A stretch of 5,495 nucleotides of DNA from CAYWNK01 sp047639615 (GTDB lineage Bacteria; Planctomycetota; UBA1135; GCA-002686595): assembly GCA_047639615.1 (NCBI GenBank), contig JBLIOL010000346.1:1-5495 (forward strand), given 5' to 3'. A model generated the notes under the pieces. That model was given only the letters and a program-made list of their open reading frames with translations. It was not told the DNA's origin and did not search any database. The stretch's first letter is position 1, and each line of letters opens with the position of its first letter. Below are positions 1-5,390 of the stretch, piece after piece. A program made the translations under genes and the position numbers.

Positions 1-1600
1 CGGCCCCTTCCTACGCGAGGATGTGCGCACCCTCCTGCGCGATGTGCTCGACATCGAGCGCCTGGTCGCCAAGGTCTCCACCGGCCGCGCCAACGCGCGC
101 GACCTGCAGGCATTGGCGCGCTCCCTAGCCGTGGTGCAGCCTCTACTGGTCAAGCTCGACGCGGTCTACTCCAGTGCTCTCGGCGACCTGCGCGAGACCC
201 TGGATCCCCTCGAGGAGCTGGTCGAGCGCGTGCTCGAGACCCTCGTGGACTCGCCCCCGCCGACCCTGCGCGAGGGCGGCCTGGTACGCGAAGGCTGCAA
301 CGCGGAGCTCGACGAGCTGCGCCAGATCGCCGGCGACGGCAAGGCCTGGATGGCGCGCTTCCAAGCGGAAGAGATCGAGCGCACGGGCATGCAAGGCCTC
401 AAGATCGGCTTCAACTCCGTCTTTGGCTACTTCCTCGAAGTGCCCCGCGGCCAGGTCGACAAGGTGCCGGCCACCTACCTGCGCAAGCAGACCCTCAAGA
501 ATGCCGAGCGCTACATCACGCCCGAGCTGAAGGAGTTCGAGGACAAGGTGCTGCGTTCGGAAGAGCGCTCGCACGAGATGGAGTACGCCATCTTTGGTGA
601 GCTGCGCGACGCCGTAGCCCTCGAAGTCCCGCGCATCCTCGGCACCGCCCAGGCCCTGGCCATGGTCGACTGCCTCGCCGGCCTAGCCCAGACCGCCGCC
701 GAGAATCACTACGTGGCTCCCAGCATCGATAACGGCGACCTGCTGCACATCGTCGACGGCCGCCACCCGGTGATCGAGGTCATGCAGAGCGACCAGCCCT
801 TCGTGCCCAACGACACGCACCTGGATCGCAGCGATCACCTGGTGGGCTTGATCACCGGCCCCAACATGGCTGGTAAGTCGACCTACATCCGCCAGACGGC
901 GCTGATCGTGCTATTGGCCCAGGTGGGCTCTTTCGTGCCGGCCAAGGAAGCCAAGATCGGCGTGGTGGATCGCATCTTCACGCGCCTCGGCTCCGCCGAC
1001 GACCTCTCCCGCGGTGCCTCCACCTTCATGGTGGAGATGGTCGAGATCGCCAACATCCTCAACAACGCGCGCTCGCGCTCGCTGGTGGTCTTGGACGAGG
1101 TCGGCCGCGGCACCAGCACCTTTGACGGCCTGGCCCTGGCCTGGTCCATCGTCGAGCACTTGGCTGGCCAGATGCGCGTACGCACGCTCTTCGCCACCCA
1201 CTACCACCAGCTCACGCAGCTCTCGGAAGAGCTTAAGGGCGTGCACAATTTGAGCGTCGCCGTGCGTGAATGGGATGACGAGATCGTCTTCCTGCACAAG
1301 ATCATCGAAGGCGCGACGGACCGCTCCTATGGCATCCAGGTAGCGCGCCTAGCGGGCGTCCCGCAGGAGCTCGTTGACCGCGCGAAGGAGGTGCTGGTGG
1401 ACTTGGAATCCGACGGCAACAGCCTCGCGCCCCAAATTCAGCGCCGCTCCGGGGCCGCTGCGGCTGGAGGGAACCAACAGCTCGGCCTCTTCGATCTCGA
1501 CCCGGACAAGCTCATCCGCAAGCTCGAAGAGATCGACCTAGAGAGCACGACGCCACTCGATGCATTGACCAAGCTGACCGAGTTGAAGGACCTGCTCTAA
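1..1600 (+). CDS. mutS: DNA mismatch repair protein MutS, C-terminal part (5' end outside window)
   Basis: MutS binds base mismatches and small loops as a dimer, then uses ATP to become a sliding clamp that recruits MutL. The reading frame is open from the left edge (first full codon at position 2), so the GTG at 23 is internal. About 530 residues are present of a family usually near 850-900; the mismatch-contacting N-terminal domain (Phe-x-Glu motif) and connector are missing. Visible in order: the end of the lever region (ERLVAKVSTGRANARDLQAL), the clamp region from about nt 395 (GLKIGFNSVFGYFLEV, then NAERYITPELKE), Walker A GPNMAGKST at 857-883, the signature segment DDLSRGASTFMVEM ending near 1040, Walker B LVVLDE at 1082-1099 followed by GRGTSTFDG, and the FATHYHQL histidine motif near 1190-1213. 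QLGLF at 1478-1492 matches the beta-clamp binding motif of MutS tails, and the TPLDALTKLTELKDLL end is the usual C-terminal oligomerisation helix. No frameshift or missing key residue was seen. The family is certain. Confidence 0.97.
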   Translation, partial: GPFLREDVRTLLRDVLDIERLVAKVSTGRANARDLQALARSLAVVQPLLVKLDAVYSSALGDLRETLDPLEELVERVLETLVDSPPPTLREGGLVREGCNAELDELRQIAGDGKAWMARFQAEEIERTGMQGLKIGFNSVFGYFLEVPRGQVDKVPATYLRKQTLKNAERYITPELKEFEDKVLRSEERSHEMEYAIFGELRDAVALEVPRILGTAQALAMVDCLAGLAQTAAENHYVAPSIDNGDLLHIVDGRHPVIEVMQSDQPFVPNDTHLDRSDHLVGLITGPNMAGKSTYIRQTALIVLLAQVGSFVPAKEAKIGVVDRIFTRLGSADDLSRGASTFMVEMVEIANILNNARSRSLVVLDEVGRGTSTFDGLALAWSIVEHLAGQMRVRTLFATHYHQLTQLSEELKGVHNLSVAVREWDDEIVFLHKIIEGATDRSYGIQVARLAGVPQELVDRAKEVLVDLESDGNSLAPQIQRRSGAAAAGGNQQLGLFDLDPDKLIRKLEEIDLESTTPLDALTKLTELKDLL

Positions 1601-1615
1601 GAATCCGCGGGCCTA

Positions 1616-1641
1616 TCGCCTTTCGAAACGCGAAAAGGTGA
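1616..1641 (+). terminator. Weak hairpin behind mutS, possible terminator
   Basis: Fifteen bases after the mutS stop, TCGCCTTTCG (1616-1625) and CGAAAAGGTGA (1631-1641) can pair around an AAACG loop, with one G-U pair and one bulged A. No T-run follows (ACAGGACTGTAATT), so it is not a standard intrinsic terminator. It may still end or trim the mutS transcript. Confidence 0.3.
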
Positions 1642-1650
1642 CAGGACTGT

Positions 1651-1685
1651 AATTAGAGGCCGCGCGTGGCGAATATAATCGCCAC
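1651..1685 (+). promoter_or_regulatory. Perfect inverted repeat enclosing a consensus -10 box
   Basis: GTGGCGA (1666-1672) and TCGCCAC (1679-1685) form a perfect 7-bp inverted repeat around ATATAA. A consensus -10 hexamer TATAAT lies at 1674-1679, inside the repeat. The -35 position 17 nt upstream reads AATTAG (1651-1656) and is poor. If used, transcription would start near 1686 and give a long leader for the NYN gene at 1821. A repeat lying over the -10 is the arrangement expected of a repressor operator, but as RNA it could also be a small hairpin. The repeat and hexamer are seen; the function is inferred. Confidence 0.4.
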
Positions 1686-1712
1686 ATTCGAAGCGTGTGA
1701 AAGCTCAGACTG

Positions 1713-1754
1713 TTTGCCCACAGTGGTGGCAAATGAGAGGTGGTGCGCTATAAC
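1713..1754 (+). promoter_or_regulatory. Second promoter candidate with overlapping dyad, upstream of the NYN gene
   Basis: GTGGCA (1726-1731, four of six matches to TTGACA) and TATAAC (1749-1754, five of six matches to TATAAT) are separated by exactly 17 nt. Transcription from here would start near 1761 and leave about 60 nt before the ATG at 1821. The -35 lies in the right arm of an imperfect dyad, TTTGCC (1713-1718) with GGCAAA (1728-1733), extendable by CAC/GTG with one bulge. The arm sequence resembles the arm of the dyad at 1666-1685 (GTGGCGA versus GTGGCAA), so one regulator might bind both. This is the better-spaced of the two promoter candidates. Confidence 0.4.
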
Positions 1755-1820
1755 CCTGACGCGTCGGTACTTCCAAATCGGGCCTTCGTATCGCGTCCTT
1801 CACCAATTACATCTAGATTC

Positions 1821-2654
1821 ATGTCCGACAGTTCCTATGCAAAGGTCGGCGTATTCGTCGACGGTACCAATCTGCGTCTAAATGGCGGATATGGCATGCG
1901 TTTCGACGTTCTGCGGGAATTCGCATCCCGTGGTAACGCCTGTCTTCTACGCCTTAATACGTACCTAGCCTTCGACGCCAAACGGGCCCAGGAGGACGAG
2001 TCCTATCGCCGCGGCCAGGACGGCTTCACCGATAACCTGCGCGACTTTGGCTACAAGGTTCAGCAGAAGGCCATCCGCCGCTACGAGAACAATGGCGAGG
2101 AGGTTGCCAAGGTCGACATGGATGTGGACATCACTGTCGACCTTCTAACCCAAACGGAGGGACTCGATTCGGTACTGCTCTGCACCGGAGATGGCGACTT
2201 CGTTCCGGCCGTTCGCGCCCTGCAAAACCGCGGCATTCGCGTCGAGCTGCTGGCCTTCGAGAACGTCTCGGGCGCCCTACGCCGCGAGTGCGATCAGTTC
2301 TATTCCGGATACCTGATCCCGGACATGCTGCCCTTCCGCGATCAGGCCTCGGAAGCCCCCGAATGGGGCCAGCCCGGCTCGCGCGTACGCGGCACCTGCT
2401 ACAGCCACACCGGCCGCGGCTATGGCTTCCTGCGCTACATGAAGGAGATCTCGCCCGATCTCTGGCTCACCAACACGCGCTACGAGGACTCTCCCTACGA
2501 GAGCGCCTTCCTGCACGACTCGGCCTTGCCCGAAGGCGTCGAAGCCCGGGGCCTCCCCAGCCGCGCCCTGACCTTCGAGTTCGATCTGTCGCCCGGCGAC
2601 AACGACGGCGACACCCTGCAGGCCAAGAACGTCACCCTAGCCGCCCCGCGCTAG
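1821..2654 (+). CDS. NYN-domain (LabA-like) predicted ribonuclease fused to a cold-shock-like RNA-binding domain
   Basis: The product is 277 residues with two domains. Residues ~7-172 are a LabA/DUF88-type NYN domain, a PIN-like metal-dependent RNase fold. VGVFVDGTNL carries acidic D14, VAKVDMDVDITVDL carries D99/D101/D103/D107, and LLCTGDGDFVPAV carries D124 and D126; SGALRRECDQF with D158 closes the domain. Residues ~188-274 resemble a cold-shock/OB domain: RGTCYSHTGRGYGFL matches the RNP1 strand (G200-F203), SAFLHDSAL (228-236) matches RNP2 plus its following segment, and LTFEFDLSPG...LQAKNV (250-271) matches the last strands. The segment between RNP1 and RNP2 is clearly longer than in CspA. 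The expected role is cytoplasmic RNA cleavage with the second domain aiding RNA binding; no substrate can be named. ATG 1821 is chosen because the NYN core starts at residue 8 and the promoter candidate at 1726-1754 lies just upstream; an in-frame GTG at 1740 would add 27 unrelated residues. No clear Shine-Dalgarno precedes the ATG. NYN is confident, the cold-shock call good but divergent. Confidence 0.88.
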   Translation: MSDSSYAKVGVFVDGTNLRLNGGYGMRFDVLREFASRGNACLLRLNTYLAFDAKRAQEDESYRRGQDGFTDNLRDFGYKVQQKAIRRYENNGEEVAKVDMDVDITVDLLTQTEGLDSVLLCTGDGDFVPAVRALQNRGIRVELLAFENVSGALRRECDQFYSGYLIPDMLPFRDQASEAPEWGQPGSRVRGTCYSHTGRGYGFLRYMKEISPDLWLTNTRYEDSPYESAFLHDSALPEGVEARGLPSRALTFEFDLSPGDNDGDTLQAKNVTLAAPR

Positions 2655-2807
2655 CGCTGCTGGTACTGAGCCAGGAACAAGACCACCACGGGGGCCCTGC
2701 GCTTCGGCAAGACCGAAGAGCAGGGCCCCCGTGTGATTCTGGTCCTGGCTCCGTATCTCCCGTATCTCCTGATGGACAGCGAAGAGGCGTGCCCCCGCGC
2801 TAGCGCT
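2644..2807. repeat. Identical 15-mer at the ends of both convergent genes, plus a 9-bp tandem duplication
   Basis: CCCCGCGCTAGCGCT occurs at 2644-2658 and again at 2793-2807. Its core GCGCTAGCGC is a perfect 10-bp palindrome, and in each copy it contains the TAG stop of one gene (2652-2654 on plus, 2802-2800 on minus). Between the copies, CGTATCTCC is duplicated in tandem at 2752-2760 and 2761-2769. CGAAGAG (2780-2786) can also pair with CTCTTCG (2806-2812) over the minus-strand stop. The repeats are seen directly. Whether they are more than shared codon preference (Arg CGC, stop TAG) is unknown. Confidence 0.5.
2671..2748. terminator. Strong dyad between convergent genes, probable bidirectional terminator
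   Basis: CACGGGGGCCCTGC (2687-2700) pairs perfectly over 14 bp with GCAGGGCCCCCGTG (2720-2733). Inside it, after one G/A mismatch, CTTCGG (2702-2707) pairs with CCGAAG (2713-2718) around the loop CAAGA. An outer 6-bp arm, CCAGGA (2671-2676) with TCCTGG (2743-2748), lies beyond an unpaired stretch. The dyad sits between two genes that converge (plus-strand stop at 2654, minus-strand stop at 2800), so it can serve both. Neither side has a proper T-run: the plus side reads TGATTCTGG and the minus side GGTCTTGTTCC. It therefore resembles the U-poor strong hairpins of GC-rich bacteria. Confidence 0.75.
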
Positions 2808-3498
2808 CTTCGGCGGCCTTGGCGTTGGCTTCGGCCAGGGCCTCTTCCGCCGCGCGTGCGGCGCGGTCGGCGTCGGCGCCTTCGATAGCGCTGGCCATCA
2901 GGCTCTTGGCCCCAGCGCGATGGCAAGGCAGCAGCTCAAGCGCCTCAAACCAGCGCTCCGCCAGCGCTTCCGCGCTGCGCTTATCAATGCGCACCGGCAC
3001 CATCTGGATGGCGGTCGGCGTATTGCGCTCGTCCTGCACCTTGTGCGCGAGAGATATGTGCTCGACCAGGAACGCATCCGCCCAGCGCACGACCCCGCGG
3101 TTCATGGCCAGCTCCGCCGAGGAGCCCGTGCGCCATTCGAGCATCTCGCGCATGCCCCCGTGGCGCAGGGCTGCAAAGACTCCGCCCAAGCCACCGCGGT
3201 TCAAGGACGGCGAGAACTCCCGCGCCAATTCGTCCAAGCGCCAGCCATGCAGCACGGCGACGCCGCCCAAGCGACGCATCACGCGCATGCCATGCACCAA
3301 GTCGCCGCAGTTCTCGAACACTCCGAGGATGCGATCGAAGCGCTTGGGCTTGATCGTGCGCGAGTCTTGGAACTCACCGCCCGGGGCACTGAAGCGCTCG
3401 AGCTCCACGTGTTGTTCGAGGGCCTTCACAATCGCCGCCGTGCTGGCGGCGTTGGTGCCGTCAGCTCCCTGACGGGGTTCTAAATAGGCGACACGCAC
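2800..3498 (-). CDS. Probable GT-B (GT4-like) glycosyltransferase N-terminal half-protein
   Basis: The product is 232 residues. It begins MRVAYLEPRQG (residues 1-11), like the first Rossmann strand and loop of GT4 enzymes, and continues with a helix (ASTAAIVKALEQH). FDRILGVFENCGDLVHGM (54-71) corresponds to the GT4 segment with a GN..H pattern, VAVLHGWRLDEL (80-91) to the VVLHD...H segment with Gly at the usual Asp, and ADAFLVEHISLAHKV (140-154) to the strand before the domain junction. After about residue 180 only an Ala/Glu-rich helical tail remains (207-232). The C-terminal nucleotide-sugar domain of a ~350-400-residue enzyme, including its E-x7-E region, is absent. It may be a non-catalytic carbohydrate-binding remnant or a decaying gene, although the frame is intact. 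The GTG start at 3498 lies 17 nt after the stop of the upstream aminopeptidase gene, behind GGCGGG, a partial Shine-Dalgarno, which suggests co-transcription. The assignment rests on pattern recall and is moderate; 'hypothetical protein' is the fallback. Confidence 0.6.
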   Translation of the reverse strand: MRVAYLEPRQGADGTNAASTAAIVKALEQHVELERFSAPGGEFQDSRTIKPKRFDRILGVFENCGDLVHGMRVMRRLGGVAVLHGWRLDELAREFSPSLNRGGLGGVFAALRHGGMREMLEWRTGSSAELAMNRGVVRWADAFLVEHISLAHKVQDERNTPTAIQMVPVRIDKRSAEALAERWFEALELLPCHRAGAKSLMASAIEGADADRAARAAEEALAEANAKAAEER

Positions 3499-3515
3499 TA
3501 CGAAATCCCGCCCGC

Positions 3516-4427
3516 TTAAGAGGTAGGAGCCGTGGCCAGGGTCAAAACCTCGACCCCATCCTCGCCGATGTACATGGTGTGCTCGGTCTGAGCGACCATC
3601 ACACCGGCGTCTTCCACCAGGGGCGGATAGCGCATCAGGCTGCCCTGCTTGGCCAACTTCGAGATCGTGTCATCCACAATCGCCGAGTCGAATTCCTTGA
3701 AGTAGCGTCGCGCAATCGGCAGTCCGCGCCATTCCTGAATGGCCCTGAGCACGTCCTTGTCGAGGCCCTTGGCCTTGCGCGGGGGCTTGATCATCATGAA
3801 CACTTCGGCGCGGCCTTTCTCGCGGATGTACCCGCGGCCAGTACAGGCGAAGGGCTCGATGGCCACGATCATGCCGGCCTTGACCCGTCCCCCGCCGCGC
3901 TCGGCGTAGTTCGGGATCTGGGGCGCGCAGTGCACGGTCCAGCGATCCAGCCCATGCCCGGTCAGGTTCCGCACAGGCTCGAAGCCCGCGGCCATGATCG
4001 TGCGCTCGATGTGTCCGCCCACTTCGCCGACCGGAATACCGGGCTCGATCGCGGCGATGGCCGCGCTCAGAGCATCGGCCGAGGCATTCACCAAGTCCGT
4101 CCAGCGTCCGTCCTCGGCCAGGTCCACCGTGCAGGCCGTATCGGCGATGTAGCCGTCCACGTGCACGCCGATGTCTACCTTGACGCAATCGCCCTCTTCG
4201 TAGGCCTGCTCGTCCTCAATGTCCGAGCAGTAGTGCGCAGCCACGTGGTTCCTAGAGGATTGGGCAGGGAAGCCCGGCGCGGCACCAGCCGCGGCGATCT
4301 TCTCCTCCACCGTCTCCAAGATGTGACGAATGGTGACGCCGGGCTTGATGTTAGCCCGGGCCCATTCCCGACAATCTGCGGCGATTCGCGCCGCCTTCCG
4401 AGTGCATTCCAGTCCGTAAGCGTCCAC
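3516..4427 (-). CDS. map: Methionine aminopeptidase, type II (archaeal/eukaryotic-like)
   Basis: This cytoplasmic metalloprotease removes the initiator Met from nascent proteins when the second residue is small. The 303-residue product has the pita-bread fold and all five metal ligands: D85 (VDIGVHVDG), D96 (IADTACTVD), H158 (NLTGHGLDR), E191 (AIEPFA) and E282 (QTEHTM). H65 in VAAHY and H166 in WTVHCAP correspond to the conserved substrate-side histidines. The ~65-residue segment between about 200 and 265 (through RAIQEWRGLPIARRYF) is the helical insertion that defines type II and is absent from E. coli-type MetAP. Length matches archaeal enzymes (~295); there is no N-terminal zinc-finger or basic extension. 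The start is GTG at 4427; the frame stays open upstream but no better start is near, and MDAYGLECTRKAARIA aligns with the usual N-terminus. It is followed after 17 nt by the half-glycosyltransferase gene. The family is confident. Confidence 0.95.
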   Translation of the reverse strand: MDAYGLECTRKAARIAADCREWARANIKPGVTIRHILETVEEKIAAAGAAPGFPAQSSRNHVAAHYCSDIEDEQAYEEGDCVKVDIGVHVDGYIADTACTVDLAEDGRWTDLVNASADALSAAIAAIEPGIPVGEVGGHIERTIMAAGFEPVRNLTGHGLDRWTVHCAPQIPNYAERGGGRVKAGMIVAIEPFACTGRGYIREKGRAEVFMMIKPPRKAKGLDKDVLRAIQEWRGLPIARRYFKEFDSAIVDDTISKLAKQGSLMRYPPLVEDAGVMVAQTEHTMYIGEDGVEVLTLATAPTS

Positions 4428-4479
4428 GCTGGGATGATACCCGCATCCCTGCTCGCAACACCCATGCGTCCCTATATAG
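4419..4479. promoter_or_regulatory. Compact divergent start region between the aminopeptidase and lipoprotein genes
   Basis: Only 36 bp separate the two start codons (4427 on minus, 4464 on plus), so any promoters must overlap coding sequence. CCTATATAG at 4471-4479 stands out in GC-rich surroundings and, read on the minus strand, could be a -10 (TATATA, 4473-4478) for the aminopeptidase with a ~40-nt leader; no good -35 is visible. AGCGT-CC-ACGCT (4419-4430) is a 5-bp inverted repeat over the aminopeptidase GTG. The same 9-mer CCTATATAG recurs inside the lipoprotein gene near 4694, which argues for caution. No promoter for the plus strand was recognised. Confidence 0.3.
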
Positions 4480-4913
4480 CTGCTGCCTCTCGAATCCTGC
4501 GCCCCGGCCTAGTGCTTGGGTGCCTCGGTGCACTCCTGCTCGGGTCCTGCGAGACCACCAAGACCACGGCCCCAGCCCCGAGCGTGCCCCTAGTCCTGCA
4601 CGCCGCCCAGCCCAACCAGGCCTGGATGGTGCGTGCGGGTGGTCGCACGGTGGGTGCCCTGGTGCGCTTCGAGGAGCCGGGCAGCGATCGCTACCTATAT
4701 AGTGTGCGCGATGGCCACGGCCTGGACCGCGGCATCGTGGATGCGGAGGGTCGTGCCTGGCGCTTCCGCCCGCATGAGGAGCCCGAATGGGCCAGCACGG
4801 GCACGGTGGCCTCTGGAATCGCCGCCGTCCTGCAGCTAGCAGCCACCCCCAGCCTCGCAGAGGTCGACCTCGGCGAGGTCCCGGCCCTGCTCGAGGCCAG
4901 CCTCAGGCGCTAG
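4464..4913 (+). CDS. Small predicted lipoprotein of unknown function
   Basis: The 149-residue product starts with a type II signal peptide: basic R2, R10 and R13, hydrophobic LVLGCLGALLLGS, and lipobox LGSC with the lipidated cysteine at residue 29. The mature chain of ~121 residues begins with a Thr/Pro-rich linker (ETTKTTAPAPS). It then has one small domain, roughly 48-125, with WMVRAGGRTVGALVRFEE, a DRGIVDAEGRAWRFRPHEEPEW stretch split by short turns, and GTVASGIAAVL; this looks like a beta-rich fold ending in a helix. I do not recognise the family. An in-frame ATG at 4434 would add ten residues (MIPASLLATP); 4464 is preferred because it gives a signal peptide of normal length. Neither has a Shine-Dalgarno. 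It is transcribed away from the aminopeptidase gene, with no evident functional link. The lipoprotein call is good, the function unknown. Confidence 0.8.
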   Translation: MRPYIAAASRILRPGLVLGCLGALLLGSCETTKTTAPAPSVPLVLHAAQPNQAWMVRAGGRTVGALVRFEEPGSDRYLYSVRDGHGLDRGIVDAEGRAWRFRPHEEPEWASTGTVASGIAAVLQLAATPSLAEVDLGEVPALLEASLRR

Positions 4914-5119
4914 CCCAGCCAATCCGGACCTTGGTCCAGCCCGCCATCTAAGACGCGGAGTAGGGCCAAAAGCGGATCCGTACTGAGACAGGGGCGGGTT
5001 GGCCGCTCAGATTCTGCCGACCAGCGGGATCGGTTTCAAAATCGAGACCACCCATTCTCGCATCGGTTCGGGGCCTTCTCAGAGTGGGAAATGGCCTCCC
5101 TCGGCCTGGCCCGGTATCC

Positions 5120-5137
5120 CCATTCGGGAACGAATGG
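5120..5137. other. Perfect 7-bp hairpin with a GNRA-type loop
   Basis: CCATTCG (5120-5126) pairs perfectly with CGAATGG (5131-5137) around GGAA, which fits the GNRA tetraloop pattern when read on the plus strand. It stands alone in a C-rich stretch. It could be part of a structured leader or small RNA upstream of the kinase gene; the sequence alone does not say which. Confidence 0.4.
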
Positions 5138-5254
5138 CGCCCCCGCCCCGCTTTACGGGCCCTCCAGGCGGGTGCACGCCCTGCGCGTCCCTTGAGCCCC
5201 AGCTGGCCCCCCGTCCCAGCTCTGACAACGGCGCGGGAAAGCTCCACCAACTTT

Positions 5255-5366
5255 GCACCGCCTTGCCCAGCCGGTGCGGAAGACGAAGCCAAGACGTCAG
5301 GAATACCTTCTGTCTTGAGCACCCCGCACTCGAAGAGAGGGGAGCTTCGGGTCCTACCCCAGGACC
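5255..5366 (+). other. Row of four hairpins in the leader of the kinase gene
   Basis: Four stems follow one another and end 24 nt before the kinase ATG. GCACCG (5255-5260) pairs with CGGTGC (5272-5277). CAAGAC (5290-5295) pairs with GTCTTG (5312-5317), enclosing a symmetric internal loop and AGG/CCT around AATA. CGAAG (5331-5335) pairs with CTTCG (5345-5349), extendable by a G-U and a C-G pair. GGTCCT (5350-5355) pairs with AGGACC (5361-5366) around ACCCC. No T-run follows the last stem. They could be a structured 5' untranslated region, an attenuator or a small RNA; no known riboswitch class was recognised. Confidence 0.35.
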
Positions 5367-5390
5367 ACCCAGCAACACACCCCGATCCCC

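Larger units (their letters stand above)
4914..5390. other. 477-bp gap without a convincing gene, C-rich, with several short hairpins
   Basis: Open frames exist on both strands here, but they overlap one another, match no family I know and have arbitrary compositions, so none is called. Just after the lipoprotein stop, GGAC-CTTG-GTCC (4926-4937) would fold with a CUUG tetraloop but has only a 4-bp stem and no T-run, so it is a poor terminator. CGGATCCG at 4973-4980 is an 8-bp palindrome. No promoter for the downstream kinase was recognised; TTTCAAAATC near 5034 is the only AT-rich spot. The hairpins at 5120-5137 and 5255-5366 are listed separately. Confidence 0.6.

Noticed and set aside
143..574. 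Minus-strand frame within mutS
   Set aside because: Antisense shadow of the highly conserved MutS clamp and lever region, with no independent support.
1740..1820. Upstream GTG start adding 27 residues to the NYN protein
   Set aside because: The added residues are unlike NYN N-termini, the stretch overlaps a well-spaced promoter candidate, and the NYN core begins right after the ATG at 1821.
2819..3483. Two long plus-strand frames opposite the half-glycosyltransferase gene
   Set aside because: Their products are Arg/Ser- or His/Arg-rich without recognisable domains, while the minus-strand frame gives a Rossmann-like protein.
3579..4463. Long open frame on the plus strand running into the lipoprotein gene
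   Set aside because: It lies antisense to the methionine aminopeptidase, whose metal ligands are all intact. The long antisense frame is a by-product of GC-rich codon use; only the part from 4464 has a signal peptide and its own coding sense.
5142..5172. CCCGCC and GGCGGG inverted repeat
   Set aside because: Short all-GC arms are expected by chance in this C-rich stretch, and it would compete with the neighbouring CCCG/CGGG pairing.
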